This document shows positions 53,790 to 63,244 of a DNA stretch of 64,000 bases, piece by piece. The stretch's first letter is position 1. The number at the start of each line of letters is the position of its first letter. The notes beneath the pieces are model-generated. The model had not been told where the DNA came from. It saw nothing but the letters and a program-made list of their open reading frames with translations, and searched no databases. This DNA is from Thermococcus litoralis DSM 5473 (lineage in GTDB: Archaea > Methanobacteriota_B > Thermococci > Thermococcales > Thermococcaceae), in contig NC_022084.1 of the NCBI RefSeq assembly GCF_000246985.2, forward strand, positions 1,592,156-1,656,155, given 5' to 3'. The position numbers were made by a program, and so were the translations under genes.

Positions 53790-54448
53790 AAAAAGTATTG
53801 ATAACAGGATTTGAACCATTTGGTGGGGATAGCAAAAACCCAACCGAACAAATTGCTAAATATTTTGACAGAAAACAAATCGGCAATGCAATGGTTTATG
53901 GAAGAGTTTTGCCAGTATCTGTAAAACGGGCCACTATTGAGCTAAAGAGATATTTAGAAGAAATAAAACCGGAAATAGTGATTAATTTAGGATTGGCCCC
54001 AACATATAGCAATATTACAGTAGAAAGAATAGCTGTAAACATCATTGATGCTCGAATCCCAGATAATGATGGGTATCAGCCTATAGATGAGAAAATTGAA
54101 GAAGACGCACCTCTTGCATATATGGCCACACTTCCAGTTAGAGCCATTACAAAGACACTCAGGGATAATGGTATTCCAGCTACAATTTCATATAGTGCCG
54201 GCACGTATCTTTGCAATTACGTGATGTTCAAGACATTACACTTCTCAAAAATTGAAGGATATCCACTTAAAGCAGGATTCATTCATGTCCCATACACTCC
54301 AGATCAGGTTGTTAATAAATTTTTCCTTTTAGGAAAAAATACCCCCAGTATGTGTCTAGAAGCTGAAATAAAGGCAATAGAACTGGCGGTGAAAGTTAGT
54401 CTAGACTATTTAGAGAAAGATAGAGATGATATAAAGATTCCATTATGA
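53786..54448 (+). CDS. pcp: Pyrrolidone-carboxylate (pyroglutamyl) peptidase
   Basis: 220 aa. Removes N-terminal pyroglutamate from peptides. The catalytic triad is E80 (SNITVERIAVNIIDARIPDN), C143 (SAGTYLCNYVMF) and H167 (AGFIHVPYTPDQV), and the start ITGFEPFGGDSKNPTE is the family signature. Cys/Glu/His spacing is normal, so it should be active. ATG 53786 overlaps the M20D stop by 4 bases. Presence of this enzyme in the island is the clearest tie to cyclic-amide (5-oxoproline) chemistry. Confidence 0.94.
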   Translation: MKKVLITGFEPFGGDSKNPTEQIAKYFDRKQIGNAMVYGRVLPVSVKRATIELKRYLEEIKPEIVINLGLAPTYSNITVERIAVNIIDARIPDNDGYQPIDEKIEEDAPLAYMATLPVRAITKTLRDNGIPATISYSAGTYLCNYVMFKTLHFSKIEGYPLKAGFIHVPYTPDQVVNKFFLLGKNTPSMCLEAEIKAIELAVKVSLDYLEKDRDDIKIPL

Positions 54449-54490
54449 CTTCCCCTTTATTTGTTTATTTTTATTGAGGAGGAGCAACGC

Positions 54491-54964
54491 ATGGAAATAA
54501 AAGAAAAGACTCAAATTGGTTTAATTGTTAATGGTCCTAACATTTTAGTTAGAAGGTTTAATCTTAGTCTAGAGGAAATTTTAGAAATCTTAAGAAAAGA
54601 GGGTAGAATTGCCATAGGAAAAGTTATTCTTAATCACAATGCAACTCCAAAACTTATTGAAGCTGTTGTTAATTATGGCTTAGAGCCAGTTATTGTTAAT
54701 GGGCGAGTCGATGTTGCTGTTGCTGTTGAGTCTATGAAACTCCTCTACAATTCGGGAATAGACGTCATAGCACTGGGTGTCAGGGATACTCACTTCATGC
54801 CGATTCTTTTTGAAGCAAAAAAAGTTGGAAAAAAGGTTATAGTCATAGCACCAGAAGAGGGGTTAAGTGAAGCTATTCAAAATACTGCGGATAAAGTTAT
54901 AAAGATTACCTCATCTTCTAGATATGATTATCTGACAACTAACTTTACTACTATTCGAGTTTAA
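54491..54964 (+). CDS. NYN-domain protein (LabA/DUF88-like), catalytic residues altered
   Basis: 157 aa. Follows the archaeal NYN (PIN-like nuclease) pattern: IGLIVNGPNILVRRF, NHNATPKLIEAVVNYGLEPVIVNGRVDVAVAVESMKLLYNSGIDVIALGVRDTHFMPILFEAKKVGKKVIVI. In active relatives the first motif is usually VDGPN and the last is RDADF. Here N14 replaces the Asp, and H101 replaces the final Asp, while D74 and D99 remain. It may lack nuclease activity. GGAGGAGCAAC precedes ATG 54491. No link to peptide metabolism is obvious. Confidence 0.72.
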   Translation: MEIKEKTQIGLIVNGPNILVRRFNLSLEEILEILRKEGRIAIGKVILNHNATPKLIEAVVNYGLEPVIVNGRVDVAVAVESMKLLYNSGIDVIALGVRDTHFMPILFEAKKVGKKVIVIAPEEGLSEAIQNTADKVIKITSSSRYDYLTTNFTTIRV

Positions 54965-55055
54965 AAAAGGAAAGAGCAGTATGAATGCATAATATTTTAA
55001 AATATTTCTATAGCAAAACAAATTCAATAACAAGAAAATATTTTGGGTGAACATT

Positions 55056-55604
55056 ATGGGAAAGAACAGAGAAAGAAGTATAAACTTGGATGAAGAGGAA
55101 ATAAAATTTTGGAAAGAGATCAGTGGGGGTAAACTTGATACTATTGACGTGAAAATCTATCTCGCATTAAGAGAAGACGGTAGATTATCAGATACTGACC
55201 TAGCAAATATTGTTGGGGTTTCAGTTCCAACTGCAAGGAGAAGACGTTTGGCATTACAGGAAAAAGGTCTCCAGATAATAGGGCTGTTGCTTTTTGAGGA
55301 GTTTGATATGGCGTCGGCTGATGTTATAATAAAATTTCAGAAAAACATCAAGAAAGAGAACATAACCCTTTTTATAAAAGAAGCGTGTGAAAATCCAAAA
55401 GTGTTCGAAGTGGATGAATATATTGGAGAATACGACTTGGTGATAAAGTTTTTTGACAAAAATTTCAAAGAACTCAAGCATACAATAGACTCGTTTTTGA
55501 CAAGTAGAGAGATAATAGAGAAATACATAATTCTTCCAGTTGTTGCGAGTCCAAAGTTATTCTCAAAGAAAATGACATATAAACACGGTAGTAAACAAAA
55601 ATAG
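55056..55604 (+). CDS. Lrp/AsnC family transcriptional regulator
   Basis: About 182 aa. Winged helix (LDTIDVKIYLALREDGRLSDTDLANIVGVSVPTARRRRLALQEKG, about 25-70) and RAM domain (VDEYIGEYDLVIKFFD). An acidic, basic N-terminal extension is similar to that of the regulator at 50105, its nearest relative here. ATG 55056 follows GGGTGAACATT; upstream GTG 55047 is weaker. It probably controls the dipeptide importer that follows, whose upstream region carries a palindrome at 55708-55725. Confidence 0.88.
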   Translation: MGKNRERSINLDEEEIKFWKEISGGKLDTIDVKIYLALREDGRLSDTDLANIVGVSVPTARRRRLALQEKGLQIIGLLLFEEFDMASADVIIKFQKNIKKENITLFIKEACENPKVFEVDEYIGEYDLVIKFFDKNFKELKHTIDSFLTSREIIEKYIILPVVASPKLFSKKMTYKHGSKQK

Positions 55605-55962
55605 AGCCTCTTACTAAGTTTGGTCGATTAATGTCTTTATTTATTCAGTGATGAAAAAATTTGAAACATAACCTCATTTGAAGAAGGTGCATGGTATCTC
55701 TCTTTTACAATATTTTTCAATATTGTTTGATAAATTTTAATAATAAACTTTATATATTTTAAAAATCAATAAGCCTAATTGATAAAGAACTACATAATAT
55801 CTCAGTGAATTGACAAAAAGGCAAAATAACAACAAACTTGCGCGGTATTTTGGATAAAATGGCACGACCATTCCTAAGTCTCTGTAATTCAGGCAAAAAC
55901 AATTAGTCTGTCACTTAAAAACTCCAACTTAACATAAATAAATATATGGGAGGAAATATAAG
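55605..55962. other. Regulatory interval before the dipeptide importer
   Basis: 358 bases without a gene. Contains the palindrome CAATATT-tttc-AATATTG (55708-55725), 20-odd bases before a TATA-like CTTTATATATTTT (55747-55759). If that promoter is used, the leader is about 180 bases. A second AACATAAATAAATATAT near 55933-55949 is too close to the ATG to be a promoter, while GGGAGGAAATAT is the ribosome site. I see no riboswitch. Confidence 0.45.
55708..55725. repeat. Perfect palindrome, possible Lrp-type operator
   Basis: CAATATT and AATATTG arms (7 bp) with a 4-base centre lie between the Lrp gene's 3' end and the TATA of the importer operon, a normal place for a repressor or activator site. 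Which protein binds is unknown. Confidence 0.45.
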
Positions 55963-57585
55963 ATGAAAAAAGTTGCTATTAGTATATTTTTAATGAGTCT
56001 GGTAATATTAGGAGTTATTGCCAGTGGATGTATTGGGGGAGAAACAACTTCCACTGTTCAATCCTCCAAAGAGACCCCATCCTCTACAGAAACTGAATCT
56101 CAAGTTTCCAACGTTGTGATATATGGCTACGAGTCTGAAATGATCACGTTAGATCCCAGTATTGAGTTTTCTAATTCAATAATAATGTTAGCTAACTTAT
56201 ACGAATGCCTTGTGAAGTATACTGATAAGGGATTAGAACCTTGGCTTGCAACTTCATGGGAACACAATGAAAATGGTACCGAGTGGGTATTTCACCTGAG
56301 GAAGGGAGTGAAATTCCATAGTGGTAATGAGATGACAGCAAAAGATGTAAAATGGAGCATAGAACGAACAATTAGAATGGGCATGGGCCCAGCTTTTATT
56401 TGGGATCCAATTGAGAGTATAGAGATCATAGATGATTATACAGTTAAATTCAAACTCAAGTATCCAGCGAATCTTCCTTTGATTGCTTCCTCTGCATATG
56501 GGGCATATATCATGGACAGTGCCTTTCTTTCAAAGATTGGAGACGATAAAGCTATCACAGAATATCTTAATCAAGGACATGATGCAGGAACAGGCCCATA
56601 TGCAATAGTGAAGTATGATCCAAAAACAGAGGTAGTTTTCAAAAAATTTGATGAGTATTGGGGTGGATGGGAAAAAGATCAGTTTGACACGGCGATAATA
56701 AAAATAGTCCCTGACCCAGCTCTTAGGGAACAGATGGTAACAAGTGGAGAAGTACATATAGCCAAAAACCTTCCACTTGATGATATACCTCAGCTACAAC
56801 AGAATCCAAATATAGTGCTACATGAAGAGCCTTCTTTCCGTGTTCTTTATGGAATGCTAAATACAAAAAAAGAACCATTGAACAATAAGCTCGTTAGAAA
56901 AGCTCTAAGTTATGCAGTCCCATACAAGGATATTGTAGACTACGTTCTTGGCGGTCATGGATACATAGCGAAGGGTCCAATTCCAAAGGGAATAATGGGA
57001 TACTTTGAAGATCTCCCAACTTATACTTATGATATTGAAAAAGCAAAACAGCTTCTTACTGAAGCAGGATATCCTAATGGAGGATTTAAATTACTCCTTA
57101 CATACACGCAAGGTGATGAAGCAGAAGGAAAAGTTGCTGAAGTTCTTAAGGCTGAGTGGCAGAAGCTTGGAATAGAGGTAGAAATCCGTCCAATGAACTG
57201 GGAACAGCAGTGGGCACTAGCTAGGAGCGATCCACAAAATGCTCAAGACATCCTCTTATTCTATTGGTGGCCCACATATCCCACACCATACGATTATCTC
57301 TTTAACATGTTCCATTGCGAAAATGAGACCCTGTTCAACTTGTGCTACTATTGTAACCCTGAATTCGACAACCTTATTGATCAAGCTGTAGTCTTAGAAG
57401 CTTCTAATCCGCAAAAAGCTGAACAGTTATACAAACAAGCAATAGAGCTCCTAATTGACGATGCTCCAGCGATTTTCTTCTATTCGCCAAACTATATCTA
57501 CGCCGTCCATAAAAGTATCAAAGGATTCAAAGCATATCCTGCATATCCGGAAGTAGTTTTCTTTTATGAACTAAGAAAGATATGA
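55963..57585 (+). CDS. Dipeptide/oligopeptide-binding lipoprotein
   Basis: 540 aa, SBP_bac_5 family. Signal peptide ends in a lipobox with C23 (VIASGCIGG), then a Ser/Thr linker (about 28-50) and SYGYE-like start; LRKGVKFHSGNEMTAKDVKWSIERT and GTGPYAIVKYDPKTEVVFKKFDEYWGG are the family signatures. It is intact, unlike the leftward homolog at 37189-39004, and anchors by lipid rather than CGP-CTERM. Starts a complete importer operon (55963-61439). Confidence 0.9.
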   Translation: MKKVAISIFLMSLVILGVIASGCIGGETTSTVQSSKETPSSTETESQVSNVVIYGYESEMITLDPSIEFSNSIIMLANLYECLVKYTDKGLEPWLATSWEHNENGTEWVFHLRKGVKFHSGNEMTAKDVKWSIERTIRMGMGPAFIWDPIESIEIIDDYTVKFKLKYPANLPLIASSAYGAYIMDSAFLSKIGDDKAITEYLNQGHDAGTGPYAIVKYDPKTEVVFKKFDEYWGGWEKDQFDTAIIKIVPDPALREQMVTSGEVHIAKNLPLDDIPQLQQNPNIVLHEEPSFRVLYGMLNTKKEPLNNKLVRKALSYAVPYKDIVDYVLGGHGYIAKGPIPKGIMGYFEDLPTYTYDIEKAKQLLTEAGYPNGGFKLLLTYTQGDEAEGKVAEVLKAEWQKLGIEVEIRPMNWEQQWALARSDPQNAQDILLFYWWPTYPTPYDYLFNMFHCENETLFNLCYYCNPEFDNLIDQAVVLEASNPQKAEQLYKQAIELLIDDAPAIFFYSPNYIYAVHKSIKGFKAYPAYPEVVFFYELRKI

Positions 57586-57629
57586 TTTGTCTTTCTTTTT
57601 CTATTTATTACAGAAAGGGGGCGAGTAAA

Positions 57630-58655
57630 GTGGCTAGGAAATTCGGAGAGTACATTGCATACAGAGTTGTATTGGCAATATTCGTTATTTTGGGAGTTAT
57701 CACAGTTGTGTTTTTTGTGTCAAGGATAATTCCCTCCGATCCAGCAGCTTTATGGGTTGGGGCTCACCCTACTAAAGAGGCTATTGAGAAAGCCAGGGAA
57801 GAATTGCATTTAAATGAACCAGTAATAAAACAATATTTTTATTATTTGTCCTCGCTTCTCCATGGGGATTTGGGAGTATCCATAAGGACTCATAATCCCG
57901 TCACACAAGACCTAAAATCAGCATTCACCGCTACTTTTGAATTAATACTTGTCTCTGAATTTATTGCAATAATAATTGGCATTATTTTGGGGGTCTACTC
58001 TGCAGTTAAAAAAGATTCTTGGTTGGACAATTTAAGTAGAATACTCGCAATAAGCGGTGTGTCTTTACCAACTTTCTGGTTTGGAATGATTTTGCAGCTG
58101 ATATTCTTTAAATACCTAGAAATTTTGCCCTTAGCAGGTAGGGTAGATAGTGTTGTCATCTTGGAGCATCCCCTAAGAACGATAACAGGATTCTATCTAT
58201 TAGACTCATTAATTACTGGCAACTTTGTGGTTTTTGTAGATGCACTAAAACATATTATTCTGCCAGCTATCACGCTTGCAATGTATCCAATTGGGCTTAT
58301 AACAAGGCAAGTTCGCTCAATGATGATAGAGGTCCTTCAAGAAAATTATATAAGAACCGCTTGGGCTTATGGAATCCCGCCCAAGAAGATTTATTTTAAA
58401 TATGCCTTAAAAAATGCCATAGCTCCCGCCTTAATAACTGTTGGTCTATCATTTGCGTACACTCTAATTGGAGCATTTTTAGTTGAGTTAATCTTCAATT
58501 GGCCAGGTCTTGGTAGGTATGCTGCATACTCTATCCTTAGTATGGATTATCCTGCAATCTTGGGGGTCACAATAATTGCAGCAATTGCATATGTCTTCAT
58601 TAACCTCATTGTTGATTTAATTCAAGTATATCTTGATCCGAGAATAGAATTGTGA
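57630..58655 (+). CDS. Dipeptide/oligopeptide ABC permease (DppB type)
   Basis: About 341 aa. GVITVVFFVSRIIPSDPAALWVGAHPTKEAIEKAREELHLNEPVIKQYFYYLSSLLHGDLGVSI is the DppB start. The EAA loop is YIRTAWAYGIPPKKIYFKYALKNAIAPALITVGL, and VDLIQVYLDPRIEL ends it. Start is GTG 57630 following AAAGGGGGCGAG; the frame is open upstream, overlapping the binding-protein gene. It lies 10 bases before the DppC gene. Confidence 0.9.
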   Translation: MARKFGEYIAYRVVLAIFVILGVITVVFFVSRIIPSDPAALWVGAHPTKEAIEKAREELHLNEPVIKQYFYYLSSLLHGDLGVSIRTHNPVTQDLKSAFTATFELILVSEFIAIIIGIILGVYSAVKKDSWLDNLSRILAISGVSLPTFWFGMILQLIFFKYLEILPLAGRVDSVVILEHPLRTITGFYLLDSLITGNFVVFVDALKHIILPAITLAMYPIGLITRQVRSMMIEVLQENYIRTAWAYGIPPKKIYFKYALKNAIAPALITVGLSFAYTLIGAFLVELIFNWPGLGRYAAYSILSMDYPAILGVTIIAAIAYVFINLIVDLIQVYLDPRIEL

Positions 58656-58665
58656 GGTGGGTTAA

Positions 58666-59519
58666 ATGCGAAAAGAAGAATACATAAGAATTCTGTTCAG
58701 GAATAAACTTTCTGTAATAGGTATGATGATAATATTGTTACTCGTTATAACTGCAATTTTTGCACCATTTTTAGCTCCTTATCCCGAGCAGGCTAAGGGA
58801 GAACCAAATCTTAAAGAAAGACTACAGCCTCCAAGTCTGAAACATCCTTTTGGAACAGACCACATGGGAAGGGACATTCTTAGTAGAGTAATTTATGGAG
58901 CTAGAACCTCTCTTATCATCGGGTTTTCAGTAGTCACTATCGCTGTTATTATAGGCCTTTTCTTAGGTCTAATAGCAGGATATCTTGGAGGGAAGTTTGA
59001 TATAGTGATTATGAGGATTACTGACGTATTTCTAGCATTTCCGCCTCTGCTTTTAGCGTTATTAATTGCAAGTACCTTAGGAAGAGGAATGTTAAATGCA
59101 ATTCTAGCTTTAGCTATAAGCTGGTGGCCATGGTATACACGACTAGCAAGAGGAATGGCAATTTCAGTGAAAAACAGACCATATGTAGAGGCTGCAAAAG
59201 CAATGGGAATAGCAGATTGGAAAATAATGCTAAGACATATTCTTCCAAATTCTATCTCCCCCTTAATTGTCCAAGCAACGATGGATATTGGCTCTGCCAT
59301 ATTGGAAGCAGCAGCCCTAAGTTTTCTTGGTCTGGGTGTTCAACCTCCAACACCAGACTGGGGCTAATGATTAGTGAAGGGAAAAATTACTTTCTAAATT
59401 ACTGGTGGTACCCAGTATTTCCAGGCCTTGCAATATTTGTTACAGTTATTGCGTTCAACTTAGTTGGAGACGCTGTGAGAGAGGTTATTGATCCAAGACT
59501 CAGGAGGAGGTTGCTATGA
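58666..59519 (+). pseudogene. Dipeptide ABC permease (DppC type), broken by one frameshift
   Basis: Frame 1 runs to TAA at 59365-59367: HPFGTDHMGRDILSRVIYGARTSLIIG, the EAA loop YVEAAKAMGIADWKIMLRHILPNSI and SFLGLGVQPPTPDWG. The family's next residues continue in another frame directly: LMISEGKNYFLNYWW...VEVIDPRLRRRL-type end, with stop at 59519. One extra G in the GGGG run at 59359-59362 would join the two. The joined protein has about 284 aa, the normal length. Since the following ATPase genes are intact, this may be a sequence error rather than decay. Confidence 0.85.
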
Positions 59520-60487
59520 AAAATCTCCTCGAGATAAGGGAGTTATATGTAAATTTCAGAACATTATGGGGAATCGCAAAGGTTCTAAATGGGGTAAACT
59601 TTACAATTAGAAAAGGAGAAATTTTTGGGCTCGTTGGAGAAACAGGTTGCGGAAAGAGTGTAACTGCCAGCACTATACTCAGGCTTTTACCCCCAAATTC
59701 GGAAGTTTCTGGCGAAGTATTATTTAAAGGAGAAAACCTTCTTGAAAAATCCGAGGAAGAAATGAGAAAAATTAGAGGAAGGGAAATTTCAATAATCTTC
59801 CAAGATCCAATGACATCTTTAAACCCTCTCTTTAAAATAAGAGATCAAATGCTCGATATAATCACTCTTCACAATAATCTCTCAAAAGAAGAGGCCGAGA
59901 AACATGCAAAGGAACTCCTAAAAAGTGTGGGACTTCCAGATCCAGAGAGAATTCTCAATTCTTACCCACATGAACTCAGCGGAGGGATGCGACAAAGAGT
60001 TATGATTGCAATGGCTTTATCTTCTAATCCTTCACTCCTTATAGCAGATGAACCAACAACAGCTCTTGATGTTACCATTCAGAAACAAATACTCGAATTA
60101 ATACTCGAGCTAAAGGATCAATACGAATTTTCAGTTCTGTTTATAACTCATGATCTGGGGGTTGTTGCAGAAATATGTGATCGGGTTGGTGTTATGTATG
60201 CAGGGAACATTGTTGAAATAGCAACAACTGAAGAGTTATTTGAAACCCCCTTACACCCATATACCCAAGGGCTACTTTCCGTAGTTCCAGATCCCAGATA
60301 CAGGAAAAAGCTCGAACCCCTCAAAGGAAGTGTACCAAGTTTGTTGAATCCACCTACTGGTTGTAGGTTTCATCCAAGATGTAACTATGCTAGTGAGATT
60401 TGCAAACAAAAAAAGCCTATACTATGTGAGTATTCTCCAAATCACTTTGTAGCCTGTCATCTCTATGGGGGGAATTCCGATGATTAG
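59516..60487 (+). CDS. Oligopeptide ABC transporter ATPase (OppD type)
   Basis: 323 aa. Walker [24 protein letters not shown], signature [15 protein letters not shown], Walker [16 protein letters not shown]-loop THDLG, and the OppD C-terminal [19 protein letters not shown], a Cys-rich element. ATG 59516 overlaps the DppC end by 4 bases. It drives the DppB/DppC pair before it and could also serve the leftward pair at 35243-37113, which has no ATPases. Confidence 0.92.
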   Translation: MKNLLEIRELYVNFRTLWGIAKVLNGVNFTIRKGEIFGLVGETGCGKSVTASTILRLLPPNSEVSGEVLFKGENLLEKSEEEMRKIRGREISIIFQDPMTSLNPLFKIRDQMLDIITLHNNLSKEEAEKHAKELLKSVGLPDPERILNSYPHELSGGMRQRVMIAMALSSNPSLLIADEPTTALDVTIQKQILELILELKDQYEFSVLFITHDLGVVAEICDRVGVMYAGNIVEIATTEELFETPLHPYTQGLLSVVPDPRYRKKLEPLKGSVPSLLNPPTGCRFHPRCNYASEICKQKKPILCEYSPNHFVACHLYGGNSDD

Positions 60488-61439
60488 AGTAGAACATTTA
60501 AAGAAATATTTCGCAATAAAACAAGGATTCTTACGAAAAAGGACTATGTGGCTAAAAGCAGTTGATGATGTTTCATTTGAAATAAAAAAAGGAGAAACAT
60601 TCGGATTAGTGGGAGAGAGTGGAAGTGGAAAATCTACACTAGGAAGAACGATCTTAAGACTTTATGAACCAACCTCTGGTAAGGTGTATTTTGGAGAAAC
60701 TGAGATAACAGCACTTCCAAAAGAGGAATTAAAAAAGATACGACCAAAGATGCAGATGATATACCAAGACCCTTATTCTTCTTTGAATCCTAGGCTGACG
60801 GTATTTGATATTATCGCAGAACCGCTAAAGGAGCATGGTTATGAGCATGTTAGGGATAGAATCTTAGAGCTATTAGAAGCGGTTGGACTAAGTGAAGAAC
60901 ATGCCAACAAGTATCCGGACGAACTTAGCGGAGGTCAGTGTCAAAGAGTTGCAATAGCTAGGGCTCTTGCATTAGATCCTGAATTTATAGTTCTAGATGA
61001 GCCAACTTCTGCATTAGACGTTTCTGTTCAAGCTCAAGTATTAAATCTCTTGGAAGATCTTAAAAAAGACCTTAGACTCACATATTTGTTTATTTCTCAC
61101 GACTTGGGAGTAGTTAGGTATCTGGCAGACAAAGTAGGAGTCATGTACCTCGGGAAAATAGTTGAGAGCGGAGATATTAATCAAGTTTTTGATCATCCAA
61201 AACACCCCTATACAAAAATGTTACTTGAGTCAATACCTATCCCTGATCCAAAAGTTCGTTCTATAAGAAGACATAAAATTGTCCGTGGAGAGATTCCAAG
61301 CCCATTAACCCCACCATCGGGTTGCAGATTCCACCCAAGATGTCCATATGCAAAAGATATTTGCAAGAAAGAGGAACCTGAAATGATCGAACTCGAAAGA
61401 GGCCATTTTGTTAGGTGCCATTTTGCGGAGGAGATGTGA
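60480..61439 (+). CDS. Oligopeptide ABC transporter ATPase (OppF type)
   Basis: About 319 aa. Walker A GESGSGKST, MIYQDPYSSLNPRLTV, signature LSGGQCQRVAIARAL, Walker B IVLDEPTSALDVS, SHDLG, and CRFHPRCPYAKDICKKEEPE at the end. ATG 60480 overlaps oppD by 8 bases. Second ATPase of the importer; the racemase gene begins 1 base after its stop. Confidence 0.92.
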   Translation: MIRVEHLKKYFAIKQGFLRKRTMWLKAVDDVSFEIKKGETFGLVGESGSGKSTLGRTILRLYEPTSGKVYFGETEITALPKEELKKIRPKMQMIYQDPYSSLNPRLTVFDIIAEPLKEHGYEHVRDRILELLEAVGLSEEHANKYPDELSGGQCQRVAIARALALDPEFIVLDEPTSALDVSVQAQVLNLLEDLKKDLRLTYLFISHDLGVVRYLADKVGVMYLGKIVESGDINQVFDHPKHPYTKMLLESIPIPDPKVRSIRRHKIVRGEIPSPLTPPSGCRFHPRCPYAKDICKKEEPEMIELERGHFVRCHFAEEM

Positions 61440-61440
61440 G

Positions 61441-62139
61441 ATGATATTAATTGTTGATCCTATAAAAGGAGGACTAGACAAAGCAACAAAAGAGTACATC
61501 TCTAAATATTTCCCAAATGATGAATTTTCAGTATTATCTCTAAAAGAGGGGCCAAAAACAATAGAAAGCTTTACTGACAAAACACTAGCGTGTTCTAGGC
61601 TTCTTGAAAATCTGGACATGCTAAAGAACGCTAACGCGATAGTAATAAACTGCTTTGCCGATCCTTGTCTCTTTGAGCTTAGGGAAAATCTAAACGTTCC
61701 GATTTTCGGGGTAGGAGAAACCACTATGCATATAGCGGCTATGCTCGGAGAGTTTTCAGTTATTGGTCCAGGAGATAACATGATTTCTTGGACTAGAATT
61801 CAAGCAAGGGAGTATGGAATATTTGATAAGCTAGTCTCGGTTCACAAAATTAAATTTTCAGTAGACGATATCTTAGAGGCTGATGAAAGGCTGTACAAGG
61901 CTACAAAGGATGCATGCCTCGAAGCAATAGACAAAGGTGCGGATGTTATTGTTTTGGGATGTACAGGCTTCATGACAATAGCCAAAAGGCTAAGAGAAGA
62001 AATATGGGAAGAGTTTCAAATTCCAGTTTTGGAACCATTGTTAGTTACTTATTCCGTTGCACGCTCTTTGTCTTTAGTTTTTAGGCATGGAAAAAGAGGG
62101 TTGTTTTCAGGGAGGGTTGAAGATGAAAGTATTGAATGA
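61441..62139 (+). CDS. Asp/Glu/hydantoin racemase family protein
   Basis: 232 aa. Two catalytic-type cysteines: C71 (IVINCFADPCLF) and C174 (VIVLGCTGFMTI), with PIFGVGETTMHIAAMLG. It is less like the protein at 40001 than the one at 63245. ATG 61441 is 1 base after the oppF stop and 5 bases after GGAGATG. Its 3' end overlaps the DUF917 gene by 17 bases, the same arrangement as at 40687/40671. Racemisation of a hydantoin or cyclic derivative is inferred. Confidence 0.82.
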   Translation: MILIVDPIKGGLDKATKEYISKYFPNDEFSVLSLKEGPKTIESFTDKTLACSRLLENLDMLKNANAIVINCFADPCLFELRENLNVPIFGVGETTMHIAAMLGEFSVIGPGDNMISWTRIQAREYGIFDKLVSVHKIKFSVDDILEADERLYKATKDACLEAIDKGADVIVLGCTGFMTIAKRLREEIWEEFQIPVLEPLLVTYSVARSLSLVFRHGKRGLFSGRVEDESIE

Positions 62140-63208
62140 AGTCGAACTTAGGGACATTGTAGAGGGTTGCACAGTTTTAGGAACCGGAGGCGGAGGAAAC
62201 CCTGAAGAAGGATGGGAAATGATAGAAAAGGCGTTAAAAGAAGGAAGAGAGTTCAAACTAGTAAAGCTTGAAGATATACATCCTGACGGTATCGTACCGA
62301 TGCCATATTTTGTGGGTTCAGTTTCTGGGAAAAAAGTTGAATCCGCATATCCGCATGGAGAGGCCGCACGTTCATATGAAGTTCTTGAGGAGTACATGGG
62401 TAAGAAATTCGAGGGTGTCATCTCAACTGAGCTTGGTGGAGCAAATACTGCTGCAGCCCTTGTAACAGCCGCTATGTTAGGGAGACCTATTGTTGATGGA
62501 GATCCCGCTGGAAGGTCAGTGCCGGAGTTACAACATACTACCTACTATATCCTTGGAATTCAAATGACGCCATTTTCTGTAGTTACACCTTTTGGAGATG
62601 AAATTATTATCCCTAAGGTAAAAGACGATGTACAAGCTGAAAAGATAGTGAGGGGCATTGTTGCCGCTACGGGAACCAACGTAGGAGTAACATCCCATCC
62701 CATCGATGGAAAGACACTCAAGAGTTCTGTAGTCCCAGATGCAATAACTTATGCTCTCAAATTAGGAAGAGCTCTAAGGACTGCAAGAGAGAATGGAGGA
62801 GATCCAATACAGTCACTTATAAAGACAGGAAACGGATTCTTGCTCTTTAAAGGAGTTGTAACAAGATCCACTTGGAGAGATGAAAGTGGATTTACAATTG
62901 GGGAATTCGAGCTTGAAGGTGTTGACGAATTCAAAGGCCAAGTTTACAAAGTCTTTTTCAAAAATGAGAACCTTATTTCATGGAAAAACGGAAAGGTGGA
63001 CGTAACAATCCCCGATTTAATCTCTGTATTAACACTAGATGGATATCCAGTTACTAACCCAAACGTAAAGGAAGGAAAAGAATACGCAGTCGTTGGGTTT
63101 CCAGCACCAGAAATATGGAGAACACCAAAAGGGCTTGAAATTTTCGGCCCAAAATATCTTGGTTTGGATATAGAGTACACACCAATTGAGAAGAAATATT
63201 CCAGGTAG
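62123..63208 (+). CDS. DUF917 family protein (S-methyl-thiohydantoin desulfurase-like)
   Basis: 361 aa. VEGCTVLGTGGGGNPEEGW is the DUF917 start, then VGSVSGKKVESAYPHGEAARSYEVLEEYMGKKFEGVISTELGGANTAAALVTAAMLGRPIVDGDPAGRSVPELQHTTYY and the C-terminal domain with PDLISVLTLDGYPVTNPNVKEGKEYAVVGFPAPEIWRTPKGLEIFGP. This is the longer subtype, different from the one at 40671. ATG 62123 follows GGAGGGTTGAAG. Shares the racemase-overlap arrangement and probably acts on a ring compound. Confidence 0.82.
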   Translation: MKVLNEVELRDIVEGCTVLGTGGGGNPEEGWEMIEKALKEGREFKLVKLEDIHPDGIVPMPYFVGSVSGKKVESAYPHGEAARSYEVLEEYMGKKFEGVISTELGGANTAAALVTAAMLGRPIVDGDPAGRSVPELQHTTYYILGIQMTPFSVVTPFGDEIIIPKVKDDVQAEKIVRGIVAATGTNVGVTSHPIDGKTLKSSVVPDAITYALKLGRALRTARENGGDPIQSLIKTGNGFLLFKGVVTRSTWRDESGFTIGEFELEGVDEFKGQVYKVFFKNENLISWKNGKVDVTIPDLISVLTLDGYPVTNPNVKEGKEYAVVGFPAPEIWRTPKGLEIFGPKYLGLDIEYTPIEKKYSR

Positions 63209-63244
63209 GTACTTTTACTTTTTCTTGTTTTGGAGGTGAAAATT

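Noticed and set aside
59124-59519. A 131-aa protein on the plus strand
   Set aside because: Only its last 50 residues are meaningful; they are the displaced C-terminus of the broken DppC gene.
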